From Fimbriimonadaceae bacterium (GTDB lineage Bacteria > Armatimonadota > Fimbriimonadia > Fimbriimonadales > Fimbriimonadaceae), in assembly GCA_019694835.1 (NCBI GenBank), contig JAIBBE010000057.1, positions 1 to 64,000 of the forward strand: a DNA stretch of 64,000 nucleotides, given 5' to 3'. Shown here piece after piece: positions 48,750 through 57,796 of the stretch. The notes beneath the pieces were generated by a model that had not been told where the DNA came from, searched no databases, and saw only the letters and a list, made by a program, of their open reading frames with translations. The translations under genes and the position numbers were made by a program. How positions within the stretch are numbered: the stretch's first letter is position 1; every line of letters begins with the position of its first letter.

Positions 48750-51076
48750 GCCAGATCGGAACGCCGGATTGGCAGGCGACGCAGTCGCTTGCCCGTCGCG
48801 GCGAAGATCGCATTGGTCAGCGCACCCGAGACCGCAGGGTAAGGAAGCTCGCCCATACCCCCGGGCGCGGCCTCACTGGGAACGATGTGGACGTCGAACG
48901 CAGGCGCCTCGTGAATTCGGAGCCAGCGGAAGTTCGAGAAGTTCGTCTGCACCACGCCTCCATTCTCAATCGTTATGGCCGCCCGGATTGCCGTCGAAAG
49001 CGCGTCGGTGGTCGCTCCTTGAACTTGGGCAACGACGCTCAGCGGATTGACGGCAATGCCGCAGTCGAGCGCGGCCGTGACCTTATGGACTTTCACCTCG
49101 CCCCCTTCGATCGAGATTTCGACGACTTGGGCAATGAACGAGCCATAGCCCGCGAAGCAACCGAATCCTTGGAATCGACCCGCTGCCAGTTTCTTGCCCC
49201 AACCTGCCTTTTCGGCCGCGAGTTTGATGACGTTCTTGAGTCGCTCGTTCGAAATGAGCCCGAGCCGATATTCGACCGGGTCCTTCCCCGCGAGATGAGC
49301 CAGTTCGTCGATCAGGCTTTCATTGATAAAGCCCGTTGCGGTGTTCGCCACCGATCGCCAAGCTCCGGTAGGTACCGGCGATGGGGCACTTCCTCGTGCC
49401 ATCCCCGAGTTCTCAATCGCATAGGGAATATCCGCGCTTCGGAATTCCGACCGTCCACCCCGGCCGCCCGCCTGAATGTACTGATGGCTCCAGAGAACCG
49501 GATTTCCGCTTGCATCGACCGCCGCCTTCACCGCGTGAAGGCTCGCGGGCCGATAGAAGTCGTGCTTCATGTCGTCGTCGCGGGTCCACATCAGGCGCAA
49601 CGAGACGCCAGCGGCTCTGGCAAGGGCACCGGCTTCTGAGGCAAAGTCCTGTTGAAGGCGTCGTCCGAAGCCTCCGCCAAGGAGTGTGATGTTGACTTCG
49701 ACCTTGTCCGCCGCAATACCCATTGCGCTGGCTACGGCCTCTTGACACTGAGCGGGTAATTGCGTGGGCGCCCAAACCCGGACGCGATCTCCGACGAGTT
49801 CGATGGTGCAGTTCTGGGGCTCCATCGTCGCGTGAGACAAGAAAGGCAGTTCGTAGATCCCTTCGACCACCTTGGCACCCGCGGGGACCGCGAGATGCTC
49901 CCCCACTTGAGCCTTCATGGCTTCCGTGATCTTGGCGCTGTCCAAGCCCGCATTGGGTCCATCGTCCCATTCGACGGCAAGGGCGTCACGCCCTTTCAAT
50001 GCCGCCCAAGTGTCGTCGGCGATGACGGCAACGCCGCCGCGAAACTCCAGAATCTGACGAACGCCTGGGACCTTTTTGGCGGCCTCCTCGTCCCATTTGA
50101 CGGCCCGGCCACCAAAGCTCGGCGGTCGTGCGATGACGGCGACTTTGACGCCTTTGACCGGCGCGTCCATGCCGAACATCGCCTTGCCCGTCACGATGGC
50201 CTGATTGTCCACCCGCCGCGTAGGCTTGCCGATGATCGTGAATTCGCTCGGCGTCTTCAGGTTCACACTTGCGCGATCAGGTACCGCTTGCTTGGCCGCG
50301 TCGACAGCGAGTTCGGCAAACGTTGCCTTCTTGCTGCCGGATTGGACGATGCCGTTCTTGACCGTACACGTCGAGGCGTCGACTCCCAGCTTCTTCGCGG
50401 CCGCAGCGACGAGCATCGCCCGTGCCGTTGCCCCCGCGATTCGTAGGGGTTGGAACATTCCCCGTATTGATCCGCTTCCTCCGACGCCTTGTGGACCATA
50501 CTTCGCCTCGTCCGCCGGAGCCTGGACGACCTTGACCTTGCTCCAGTCTGCGCCGAGTTCATCTGCAACGACCATCGCCAGGGACGTGCGCGGGCCTTGG
50601 CCCATGTCTGGTTTCGACACCGTGATGGTCACCACACCGTCGGTGCCAATTTGGATCCAGGTGTTGAGTGTGAGTCCGGCCTGATCGTCATCTGCTCCGC
50701 TGGACGCGTTGCCCGGCAGCGCACAACCGAGGATGAGACCCGCACCAGCGACCGCCACGACTTGGATGAACCCACGGCGCGAAATCCCGGATGTACCGCT
50801 GGCAACTTGCCGGCGAACCGGATACCCCTGACTTGGAGGCTGACGCCGCGACCTCTCCCCCAACCCCTCTCCTTCGCCGCGAAGCGGGGGGTAATTCGGG
50901 CCTTTCGGGCGCAGGAGAGGGGAGCCCGGCGTACCGCGGCCCTCCCCTTCAATCTGAAATCCGGTCTCAAGCTGGGGGTCTTGCCGGCAAGTTGCCAGCG
51001 GTACATCCGGAGTCCCGTCAATGCACATAGGCAGGCCGAATTCGTCCAGGACTAATTTGGGGTTCTCGTAGCTCAT
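48746..51076 (-). CDS. Molybdopterin-binding subunit of an aldehyde/isoquinoline-type hydroxylase (IorB-like)
   Basis: This 776-residue subunit belongs to the xanthine dehydrogenase family and resembles isoquinoline 1-oxidoreductase beta-type proteins. A twin-arginine motif [20 protein letters not shown] near residue 97 points to Tat export, but it is pushed inwards by a palindromic element (50787-51010) that codes residues of about 23-97. Blocks seen are [38 protein letters not shown] and [28 protein letters not shown] includes the catalytic Glu. Natural substrates are aldehydes or N-heterocycles; the actual one is unknown. It overlaps both neighbours by 4 bp. Confidence 0.93.
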   Translation of the reverse strand: MSYENPKLVLDEFGLPMCIDGTPDVPLATCRQDPQLETGFQIEGEGRGTPGSPLLRPKGPNYPPLRGEGEGLGERSRRQPPSQGYPVRRQVASGTSGISRRGFIQVVAVAGAGLILGCALPGNASSGADDDQAGLTLNTWIQIGTDGVVTITVSKPDMGQGPRTSLAMVVADELGADWSKVKVVQAPADEAKYGPQGVGGSGSIRGMFQPLRIAGATARAMLVAAAAKKLGVDASTCTVKNGIVQSGSKKATFAELAVDAAKQAVPDRASVNLKTPSEFTIIGKPTRRVDNQAIVTGKAMFGMDAPVKGVKVAVIARPPSFGGRAVKWDEEAAKKVPGVRQILEFRGGVAVIADDTWAALKGRDALAVEWDDGPNAGLDSAKITEAMKAQVGEHLAVPAGAKVVEGIYELPFLSHATMEPQNCTIELVGDRVRVWAPTQLPAQCQEAVASAMGIAADKVEVNITLLGGGFGRRLQQDFASEAGALARAAGVSLRLMWTRDDDMKHDFYRPASLHAVKAAVDASGNPVLWSHQYIQAGGRGGRSEFRSADIPYAIENSGMARGSAPSPVPTGAWRSVANTATGFINESLIDELAHLAGKDPVEYRLGLISNERLKNVIKLAAEKAGWGKKLAAGRFQGFGCFAGYGSFIAQVVEISIEGGEVKVHKVTAALDCGIAVNPLSVVAQVQGATTDALSTAIRAAITIENGGVVQTNFSNFRWLRIHEAPAFDVHIVPSEAAPGGMGELPYPAVSGALTNAIFAATGKRLRRLPIRRSDLA
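50787..51010. repeat. Composite palindromic element (family A-type ends, family C core) inside the molybdopterin-subunit gene
   Basis: Outer arms of 28 bp match perfectly (50787-50814 and 50983-51010). They contain CCGCTGGCAACTTGCCGGC, close to the family A arms. Inside, in opposite orientation to xdhC, lies the family C core (CCCCAACCCCTCTCC near 50858 and GGCGCAGGAGAGGGG... near 50908). The element is 224 bp and stays open in the coding frame. Confidence 0.9.
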
Positions 51077-51534
51077 TTCGCACCTCCGGCGGCGGCGTGG
51101 ATCGCTTCGCGGATGCGTTGGTAGGTGCCGCAGCGGCAGATGTTTTCCTTCATCGCCTCATCGATATCGGCGTCGGACGGCTTGGGTATCTTGGCGAGCA
51201 GCGCGGCGGCAGTCATGATCTGACCGGTCTGGCAGTAGCCGCATTGCGGGACGTCTTGATCCACCCAGGCTCGCTGGAGCGGGTGATCCCCGTTCTTACT
51301 GAGGCCTTCGATCGTGACGATCTTCTTCCCGGTCGCATCAGCGACGGCCATCTGGCAACTTCGGACCGCCTGCCCGTCGATCATCACGGTGCATGCACCG
51401 CAGACGCCGACGCCGCAACCATATTTGGCTCCCGTCAACCCGAGATGGTCGCGCAGGGCCCACAGCAGGGGCATATCTTCCGGGACATCGAGATTTCTTT
51501 GGGTTCCGTTGACGGTCAAATTGAATGCAGGCAT
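51073..51534 (-). CDS. 2Fe-2S subunit of the molybdenum hydroxylase (IorA-like)
   Basis: The ATG at 51534 ([10 protein letters not shown]) is chosen over 51564 because it fits the family start. The product of about 153 residues has two 2Fe-2S clusters: the plant-ferredoxin type ([18 protein letters not shown]) and the second type (CGYCQTGQ and CRCGTYQRI). These pass electrons from the molybdenum site. It is the first gene of the operon, and its stop overlaps the next start as ATGA. Its operon order (small, large, xdhC, mocA) is typical of IorAB-type enzymes. Confidence 0.94.
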   Translation of the reverse strand: MPAFNLTVNGTQRNLDVPEDMPLLWALRDHLGLTGAKYGCGVGVCGACTVMIDGQAVRSCQMAVADATGKKIVTIEGLSKNGDHPLQRAWVDQDVPQCGYCQTGQIMTAAALLAKIPKPSDADIDEAMKENICRCGTYQRIREAIHAAAGGAK

Positions 51535-51728
51535 AGGCGGACGACCTCCGTCAAGATCATACACCGGGATTGGCTTGGCGAGTGCCTCGACTCCTAAATC
51601 GGCGCGTCATCCGGAAGTCCGATAGAAACGGCTGTGTGCGGCCTCACAAGAACCTGACGAAAGGCACCAACTATCCCTATCTAACGACAGGCATTGAAAT
51701 GGGCGCAAGTGGGAAACACTTGGGGGCA

Positions 51729-53078
51729 ATGAGTACGACGACGCACCAATCTCTAAAAAGCCTCGCGTTCGGATTCCTTGGCGCGGCGATATTCGCGCTG
51801 ATCCAACATAGCGGTCCCGCATTTGCCCAGGCCGCCAAGGCACTCGTCACGCTGCAAAGCTCAACGCCCGGTCAAATGCAAGTGGGGCATGTCAACGTGA
51901 GCGGGACGGTGAGGGCCGGTCAGTTCGTGGGAGGCGGTTCGGGGCTCACTTCCGTCACGGCCACCTCTTTGGGCGGCTTTGCCCCGAGCGACTTTGGGTT
52001 CATTGAGCGCGACAATGAATGGCGTGGCCGTAATGTGTTTGCGGACAGTGCGAATTCATTTAACGGAGCATTTTCCGGTGACGGCAGCGCTCTTTCTGGC
52101 GTGAATGCATCTCAATTGGGTGGCTTTGCCAGCACGTCCTTCGGGAAGCTCGGGACCGCGAATGTGTGGCAGGGCGCAAACACCTTTGATAGCCTATCCA
52201 ACGTGTTCAATGGCAACGGCAGCGGTTTGACGGGCGTAACTGCGGTGGCGCTCGAACTGCCCTATGACGACCAGTTCGGCGTTCCAGGCCCAACCTCTGC
52301 CGTATTGCGGCTGACGAACATCGATACCGGGAGCGCGAGCACTGCGATCAAGGGTGTGGCGAACAGCTCGATCGCGGGCGCGGCGGGCCTCTCAGGACTG
52401 AGCGCGGCCTCAGGTGCCAACCCCACATTCGGCGTTTATGGCTTGTCGATGAGCGCAGGCGGCGCGGGAATACGTGGCGACGCGGTCAACAACATCTCGG
52501 CGGTCAACTCAAAAGGTGTCCACGGTTGGTCGAAGGCGGGTGCAGGAGTCCTTGGCGAGTGTGACCTCGGGGCTGGAGTTGTGGGATCGACTCACGGCTC
52601 AACTTTTTCGTCCTTTGGCGTCGTCGCGACCGCAGATACCAGTGCGGGAACGGCCCTCGGGGCGCAGAACCTGACCACCGGCGCAGACGTCCGCCTTGGC
52701 GGGGTGAAAGGAGCCGTCTGGACGAATGGCCACTTTTACCGCCAATATGCCGAGGGCCAAGATCGGGCCGCGATCCCCATCGCTTATGGCACGATCAGCG
52801 CGGCGGGAGGTGTTCTCGGAGGCTCGATGAACTTCACGTCCGTGCTGGCGGGAACCGGGGAGTACAACATCACCATTGCGGGTGAGTCGCTGGGCACCTT
52901 TGACACGATCGTCGTCAGTCCGGCGGGCGGGAGCACTTCGGTCTTCCTCGCTACGACGGGGATTTTGAGCGGGCAACTGCGCGTTACGATCTGGAACGTC
53001 GGCTCAAATCCCGCTGCGAAAATCAGCACGAATTTCTCGTTTGTAGTCTTCCGGTCCAACCCGGATAACCCCAACTAA
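51729..53078 (+). CDS. Exported tail-fibre-like surface protein
   Basis: ATG 51729 gives a signal peptide (LKSLAFGFLGAAIFALIQHSGPAFA). The product is about 449 residues. Three repeats of a short beta-helix-like unit appear (GGGSGLTSV, SGDGSALSGV and NGNGSGLTGV), each followed by a Leu/Gly-rich segment, as in phage tail-fibre stalks. A Gly/Ala/Ser-rich region (SSIAGAAGLSGLSAASGANP) and a globular C-terminus (YAEGQDRAAIPIAYGTISAA to VFRSNPDNPN) follow. No phage gene is nearby, so it is probably a cellular surface protein. Divergent from the molybdenum hydroxylase operon. Confidence 0.78.
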   Translation: MSTTTHQSLKSLAFGFLGAAIFALIQHSGPAFAQAAKALVTLQSSTPGQMQVGHVNVSGTVRAGQFVGGGSGLTSVTATSLGGFAPSDFGFIERDNEWRGRNVFADSANSFNGAFSGDGSALSGVNASQLGGFASTSFGKLGTANVWQGANTFDSLSNVFNGNGSGLTGVTAVALELPYDDQFGVPGPTSAVLRLTNIDTGSASTAIKGVANSSIAGAAGLSGLSAASGANPTFGVYGLSMSAGGAGIRGDAVNNISAVNSKGVHGWSKAGAGVLGECDLGAGVVGSTHGSTFSSFGVVATADTSAGTALGAQNLTTGADVRLGGVKGAVWTNGHFYRQYAEGQDRAAIPIAYGTISAAGGVLGGSMNFTSVLAGTGEYNITIAGESLGTFDTIVVSPAGGSTSVFLATTGILSGQLRVTIWNVGSNPAAKISTNFSFVVFRSNPDNPN

Positions 53079-53112
53079 ATGGTGCCCCCGTCTTGAGACT
53101 CAATCAAAAAGA

Positions 53113-53142
53113 AAGCATCCATCCGTGGGAGGATGGATGCTT
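53113..53142. terminator. Short hairpin between convergent genes (family E)
   Basis: A perfect 12-bp stem (AAGCATCCATCC / GGATGGATGCTT) with loop GTGGGA, flanked by AATCAAAAAGA on the left. It shares loop and inner stem with 5909-5934. It lies between convergent genes and probably terminates transcription both ways. Confidence 0.65.
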
Positions 53143-53159
53143 ATGCTAGCGATTAGGGG

Positions 53160-54176
53160 TTACGGGTTGACGGTGACTTTGATCGTCGTCGAATAGGGCT
53201 GCTTGAGTCCGAACGCGTCCGAGATCGTGAGCGTTACGACGTACTCACCCGGCTTGCGGAACTTGCGCTTGATCACCTGACCCTCGGCATCAACCTGTAC
53301 GCCGTCGGCGGAGTCGAAGTCCCAGGTGTACTTGAGCACACTCGCACCACCCATGCCGTTGGCCCACAGTTCGACTTCATCGCCCAGCGCAAGATTCATC
53401 TCGCGGAGGTTGGGTTCACCGGTGATCGGGGTCGAATCGGTGACGATATTCATCTCTCCAATGTAAAACGTGCCGGTCGCGTCCCCTGAGAAGGCGATTT
53501 CCTGAACCTGCTTGTTGGTGCGGTCAAATCCCGTAATCGCCTGCAGAGGAATGCCGACGCGTCGCCAGCCCTTGTCGGTCGTACTGCCGACGGGTACGAA
53601 GCCTTCGCTCTTGAGACCGTCCGTCGTGGTGATGACGAAGCGCAGGTTGCGCAGTGGAGCGGCTGTCGCCGTGATTCCGCTGCCCGTAGCGCCGCCACCG
53701 GCTCCGCGACCGCCACTGCCCGCCTCACCCCCAGCAAGGCCGCTGCCGCGACCCGATGGAGGGCCTCCGGCGGGAGGGCCACCTGCCGCACCGCTGCTTG
53801 CTCCACCGAGGCCAGCAACACCGCCGCCCGATCCAGCGAGGCCGCCCCCGCCTCCACCCAGGGTCAGCTTGGAGTCAGCGACTTTGATGCTGATCAGCAA
53901 GAGGCTGTTCTTGTCGGCAAAGGCTTTGGCCAGGTCGACCGGCTTCGAGAGAAGCATGCGACCGCCTTGGAAGAAGTTTCGCGTCGAGACGCGGATCGAG
54001 TTGGTGCCTTCGAGGGCGACCTCGTCGGTCTCGGCGATGGTGCCGCTGCCCCAGCTCTTCACGGCGATCCCTTGGTCGCTGATGGTGCGTCCGGGAACAT
54101 AGATGCCGATCGCGCCTTGCGCGAGGGCGGCGCCGCTGATGGCGGCGGCCAAAATCGAAAGGATCGTTCGTCTCAT
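53160..54176 (-). CDS. Exported Gly-rich protein with PKD-type domain
   Basis: This 338-residue protein has a signal peptide (MRRTILSILAAAISGAALA). A carbohydrate-binding-like beta domain (AIGIYVPGRTISDQG to LLLISIKVADSKLTL, resuming at RNLRFVITTTDGLKSEGFVP) is split by a Gly/Ala/Ser/Pro-rich insert of about 65 residues (108-175). The C-terminus is a PKD/Ig-like domain (LKYTWDFDSADGVQVDAEGQ to YVVTLTISDAFGLKQPY). It may be a binding or matrix protein. It runs in the same direction as the YmdB gene, which ends 22 bp upstream. Confidence 0.8.
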   Translation of the reverse strand: MRRTILSILAAAISGAALAQGAIGIYVPGRTISDQGIAVKSWGSGTIAETDEVALEGTNSIRVSTRNFFQGGRMLLSKPVDLAKAFADKNSLLLISIKVADSKLTLGGGGGGLAGSGGGVAGLGGASSGAAGGPPAGGPPSGRGSGLAGGEAGSGGRGAGGGATGSGITATAAPLRNLRFVITTTDGLKSEGFVPVGSTTDKGWRRVGIPLQAITGFDRTNKQVQEIAFSGDATGTFYIGEMNIVTDSTPITGEPNLREMNLALGDEVELWANGMGGASVLKYTWDFDSADGVQVDAEGQVIKRKFRKPGEYVVTLTISDAFGLKQPYSTTIKVTVNP

Positions 54177-54198
54177 GCTATCTCCAAGTATGTCCCGA

Positions 54199-54978
54199 TC
54201 ACGGGCCGAAAGTGAGCCTCGCGATCGAATTCGCGCGGCCTGTATCTCTATTGACGCTGATGACCACCCCGGAGATTACACCCGGTGCGTTCGCGACTTC
54301 GAATTTTGTCGGAAGAGTCGAGCGGAACCGACTGAGGATGACCTCCCGGTCCATTCCGAGCACGCTGCCGATGGGGCCACACATGCCGACGTCGGTGATG
54401 TAGGCCGTACCGCCTTCCAGCACCGTCTCGTCAGCGGTGGTGACATGCGTGTGAGTGCCCACCATCGCGGTGACGCGCCCATCCAAGTGGTATCCCATCG
54501 CGATCTTCTCGCTGGTGGCTTCGGCGTGGAAGTCCACGAAGATGTGGGGTGTGTCGAGTCCGTCGAGGATTCGGTTGGCCTCGCGGAAGGGATCGTCGTA
54601 GGTCTCTAAGAAGACCCGACCGCATAAGTTGATGACGGCCAGCTTGATCCCATCTCGCTCGATGGTGCACAGCCCGCGCCCTGGAGTGGTTTCGGGCATA
54701 TTGCCGGGCCGAACGATCGGTTTGCCCGAATCCAGATAGCCGAAAATCTCGCGCTTGTTGAAGGCGTGGTTGCCGAGCGTGATGGCATGGGCACCTGCCT
54801 TATAGATTTCATCAGCGATATCCGGGGTGATGCCAACTCCACCGGCTGAGTTCTCGCCGTTGACGATCACGAAAAGCGGCTCGTAGGACTCGATCAGGCT
54901 GGGGAGGCCTTCCTTGACGACAGTCCGACCAGGCTTGCCAACGACGTCGCCAAGAAAGAGAATTCGATAATCAGCCAA
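54199..54978 (-). CDS. ymdB: YmdB-family metallophosphoesterase
   Basis: This TIGR00282-type phosphoesterase has the dinuclear metal motifs FLGDVVGKPGR (Asp), VNGENSAGGVGIT (Glu/Asn), LGNHAFNKRE (Asn-His), FVDFHAEATSEK and VGTHTHV. B. subtilis YmdB is a 2',3'/3',5' cyclic-nucleotide phosphodiesterase that affects biofilm and motility gene expression. The TTG at 54978 with GAGG 6 nt upstream is preferred over GTG 54996; either overlaps the upstream glycosyltransferase gene. The protein is about 259 residues, the usual length. Confidence 0.94.
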   Translation of the reverse strand: MADYRILFLGDVVGKPGRTVVKEGLPSLIESYEPLFVIVNGENSAGGVGITPDIADEIYKAGAHAITLGNHAFNKREIFGYLDSGKPIVRPGNMPETTPGRGLCTIERDGIKLAVINLCGRVFLETYDDPFREANRILDGLDTPHIFVDFHAEATSEKIAMGYHLDGRVTAMVGTHTHVTTADETVLEGGTAYITDVGMCGPIGSVLGMDREVILSRFRSTLPTKFEVANAPGVISGVVISVNRDTGRANSIARLTFGP

Positions 54979-56086
54979 GCACAGCCTCACTCTCACGGGC
55001 CGCCTTGCGCTCGCTGAGGATGCGCTCGACTTCGGCGGAAACCCGTTCGGGTTTCAGTTCCTGAAGACAGCGCCCCGAGCAACTTCGCGGACTCCTCTCC
55101 TCGCAAGAGCAGTGCTCTTGAAGAACCGCATGACCCTCGCCGTAAGGTCCGGTGTGTTCGGGATACGCCGGTCCATAGAGGGCAACCACCCGCGTCCCCA
55201 TCACGGCGGCGATGTGCATGGGGCCCGTGTCACCGCAGACCACGAGGTCGAGCAGGCTGGTGAGGGCGGCAAATTGGAGGACGGTCAGCGACCGGGCGAG
55301 ACTAAGGGGCGGCTCGATGCATTTCTGACGGACTTCTTCAATGGCTCCCCGATCCGCGTCGGCTCCCAGGAGCAAAATATGGGCTTTCTCGCGCAGCGCA
55401 TCGGCTAGTCGTGCGAAATGCTGAATCGGCCAACGCCGCTGGGGAACGCTTGCGCCGGGGTGAATGCCGACAATGGGCTTGCCATTCGGGAGCGAAAGTT
55501 CGGCGAGGGCTTGGCTCGCGGCTTCGTGGTCCTGTCGTTGTACGGCGAGGTGGGGGCGGTAGTTCCGCGTATCGCAGCCCATCATTTCAAGGAGTTCGCG
55601 GCAGTGGTCGCGGAGTTCGTGAATCTCCCGCCGATACGGCACGTAGCCGCAGTACATCTCCTCGTATTTCACCCCGCGCCAGATGCCGAGTCGGAACGGA
55701 ATGCCGCCGAGTTTGGTGTGGAGAACGTGACCGTTCGAGTCGTCAAAGATCACGGCGAGATCAAACCCCGCCTTACGCAGCCGCCGAATCTGGAGGGCCT
55801 TGCCAAACGCGCCTTGATGGGTCGGACGAAGCCAAAGTTCGTCAATGCCCGGGAAGTTCTCAAGAACCGAAGCCGCCCGCTCGCCAACCTCGACCACGAT
55901 CTTGGCGTCCGGGAAGTTCTCGCGCAGACAGGCGATCGCAGCGGTGGTGTTGACGATGTCGCCGATGTGCTCACGGCAGGGAACGAAGATGCGGTGGGGC
56001 GGGGCGACCCGAAGCATACGCTGGACTCGGGCGGCGGCTTCTGGACCCATCCGTACGAGATTCGGTCCAGAGAGTTGCTCCGACAT
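54971..56086 (-). CDS. Glycosyltransferase family 9 (heptosyltransferase-like)
   Basis: The start is ATG 56086; the longer frame to 56149 runs through the tRNA-His gene. The product is about 371 residues. GT9 features are FVPCREHIGDIVNTTAAIAC at the N-terminus, GIHPGASVPQRRWPIQHFAR in the middle and VVCGDTGPMHIAAVMGTRVV near the C-terminus, which binds the nucleotide sugar. The C-terminal 50 residues hold a Cys cluster (CSCEERSPRSCSGRC) also seen in some GT9 proteins. It likely adds a heptose-like sugar to a surface polysaccharide. It overlaps ymdB. Confidence 0.92.
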   Translation of the reverse strand: MSEQLSGPNLVRMGPEAAARVQRMLRVAPPHRIFVPCREHIGDIVNTTAAIACLRENFPDAKIVVEVGERAASVLENFPGIDELWLRPTHQGAFGKALQIRRLRKAGFDLAVIFDDSNGHVLHTKLGGIPFRLGIWRGVKYEEMYCGYVPYRREIHELRDHCRELLEMMGCDTRNYRPHLAVQRQDHEAASQALAELSLPNGKPIVGIHPGASVPQRRWPIQHFARLADALREKAHILLLGADADRGAIEEVRQKCIEPPLSLARSLTVLQFAALTSLLDLVVCGDTGPMHIAAVMGTRVVALYGPAYPEHTGPYGEGHAVLQEHCSCEERSPRSCSGRCLQELKPERVSAEVERILSERKAARESEAVLG

Positions 56087-56109
56087 ACACCTATTCCAAA
56101 AGAAAATGG

Positions 56110-56183
56110 GGCGGAAGATGGGTCTTGAACCCACGACCTCCTCAGCCACAGTGAGGCGCTCTAACCCCTGAGCTACATCCGCC
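56110..56183 (-). tRNA. tRNA-His (GUG)
   Basis: On the minus strand the cloverleaf has acceptor GCGGATG with the His-specific extra G at -1 (opposite C73), D stem GCTC/GAGC, anticodon stem CCTCA/TGAGG with loop CTGTGGC (anticodon GTG), and T arm GTGGG-TTCAAGA-CCCAT. CCA is encoded at 56107-56109. One U-U mismatch occurs in the acceptor stem (6-67). Confidence 0.93.
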
Positions 56184-56227
56184 GCGTCGCTCTATTATAG
56201 TCGAACAGAACTCGGCGTTTGGGACGT

Positions 56228-57742
56228 TTAGAGGGGATAAACCTCGTCTGGCCAAGACAGTTCTACGCCGTAGTCGGTCAGGAATGACTGGAATTCCTGC
56301 GTAAGCGCCTCACTTTCCCATACCTGGCGCGGCTCGACCTTGTGCTGGTGACAAAACAGCGCGAGCAGTCCGGCTGACTCACCGATGTTCACCTCGACCG
56401 GGTGCAGGCGGGTGCAGCCATTCGCGATGTGCGACACCGAGATGTTCTTGCAGGCCGGGATGAGATTACGCAGACGAACCGGAACCAGGCAACCGAGTGG
56501 GATTTGGTAGGGAAGGGCGGCCAAGTCCACGGAAGCTCGCGTTGGTGAGGGGTGAAGGTCGATGCGGTAGGCCCCAATCCCGACCGAATTCGGGATTTCT
56601 CGTGCCTTGTTAAGACCCGGATTCATCTCGGCGCCGACCTCCTTCTCCGTCAGAATTTCCAGGCCAACGATCCGCCTCGATTCGCGGATGTAAGGTGCTA
56701 GTGCGAGACCCTGACCGTCGCGAGTCAGTTCGGGGCAGGGCTGAAGCTGGACAAAGCCAAGCTCGGTCTGAAGCCAATACAGGAGGCTCAACGTGAGTTG
56801 GCACGAGTCGGCCAAGGCGTCGCTGACCTCCTCGTCCGGCTTGTCGAGGATGTTCGCGACGAAGTAGTCGTTTTGGGGCCAGTTGACGATTGTCGCTGCC
56901 TTCACGCCCGCACCCGGTTCGAACAGGTCGGGATTGACGACCTGTCGGTACTTGAAGAGACTCATCGGCCCGTCCATGATTTCCAATCGCGAGCGCTGAC
57001 CCGTGCGAACGTCAGGGAAATCAAGCCCGAGCAAAGGGCCAGGCCAGCCTTCAGGTCTGTACTTACGCCAGAACTCGTACCGTGCGGGCCGCTCAATGGG
57101 CTCTGTGGCGTCAGGGTCCCAAGTGACCGCCATGCACCAGGTGAAGCCCTGTACGTCCTCCGCGTCGGCCTCGCGCGGCGCGTGCTTTTCGTCGGTTTCC
57201 CGCTGAGATTCGGCTCCGACGCGATACTCGGCTCCGCTGAGGGGAAGGAGGTCGCCAAACTCGGTTGCATCGAGCACGTAATCTGCTCGGATCACGACTT
57301 CGCTGTTCGTACGCGGATCGCTGAAAGTGACGGACTCGATGCGGTCATCCCACACATCGCAACTCACGGGAATGACGCCTGAATGGACGGTGATTCGGTC
57401 GGCCACGTCCCGTCCCCATACCTCGAGCCCCGCTGCGATCCACTCGAGCGGCTCCGCACACAGGCGTGAAACCCATCCACCACCGGGGTTCACTCGTGGG
57501 TCGCCCCTCACTTCGGGACGTAGCCCGGGGCGGGTTCGAAACCGGGCTCGGACCGCTTCGCGGATCTGGCGGTAGGTCTTCGTGCAGCCGAATTCCTCGA
57601 TCCAAGGATGCTCATCAGGAGGAACCGCTTGAGTCACCAGTTGGCCGCCCATGAGTTCGAGCGGGTCGGTGAGGATGACCTTGTGTCCGAGCCGCGCAAG
57701 AGCGTAAGCGGCACTGATGCCCCCCACGCTTCCCCCTACCAC
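56228..57742 (-). CDS. FAD-dependent oxidoreductase
   Basis: This 504-residue protein has an N-terminal Rossmann dinucleotide motif GGSVGGISAAYALARLG and belongs to the FAD_oxidored group (PF12831-type). ADYVLDATEFGDLLPLSGAE and GLEILTEKEVGAEMN are family blocks; the C-terminus contains NISVSHIANGCTRLHPVEVN. The substrate is unknown. The first canonical start (GTG 57742) cuts off the first beta strand. The sequence upstream, from ATC 57769, would restore it (EFLVV) and has AAAGGAG 6 nt before it, which suggests a non-canonical start. Confidence 0.88.
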   Translation of the reverse strand: MVGGSVGGISAAYALARLGHKVILTDPLELMGGQLVTQAVPPDEHPWIEEFGCTKTYRQIREAVRARFRTRPGLRPEVRGDPRVNPGGGWVSRLCAEPLEWIAAGLEVWGRDVADRITVHSGVIPVSCDVWDDRIESVTFSDPRTNSEVVIRADYVLDATEFGDLLPLSGAEYRVGAESQRETDEKHAPREADAEDVQGFTWCMAVTWDPDATEPIERPARYEFWRKYRPEGWPGPLLGLDFPDVRTGQRSRLEIMDGPMSLFKYRQVVNPDLFEPGAGVKAATIVNWPQNDYFVANILDKPDEEVSDALADSCQLTLSLLYWLQTELGFVQLQPCPELTRDGQGLALAPYIRESRRIVGLEILTEKEVGAEMNPGLNKAREIPNSVGIGAYRIDLHPSPTRASVDLAALPYQIPLGCLVPVRLRNLIPACKNISVSHIANGCTRLHPVEVNIGESAGLLALFCHQHKVEPRQVWESEALTQEFQSFLTDYGVELSWPDEVYPL

Positions 57743-57796
57743 CAGAAATTCCGCTTGCTCGGTTCGGATCTGCTTCTCCTTTGTACGTTGGATGGG

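Noticed and set aside
51729..53078. Prophage remnant
   Set aside because: Only one tail-fibre-like gene with a signal peptide is present; no capsid, terminase, integrase or lysis gene is nearby.
56087..56149. Longer N-terminus for the GT9 glycosyltransferase
   Set aside because: It would run through the tRNA-His gene; the ATG at 56086 is compatible with the family start.
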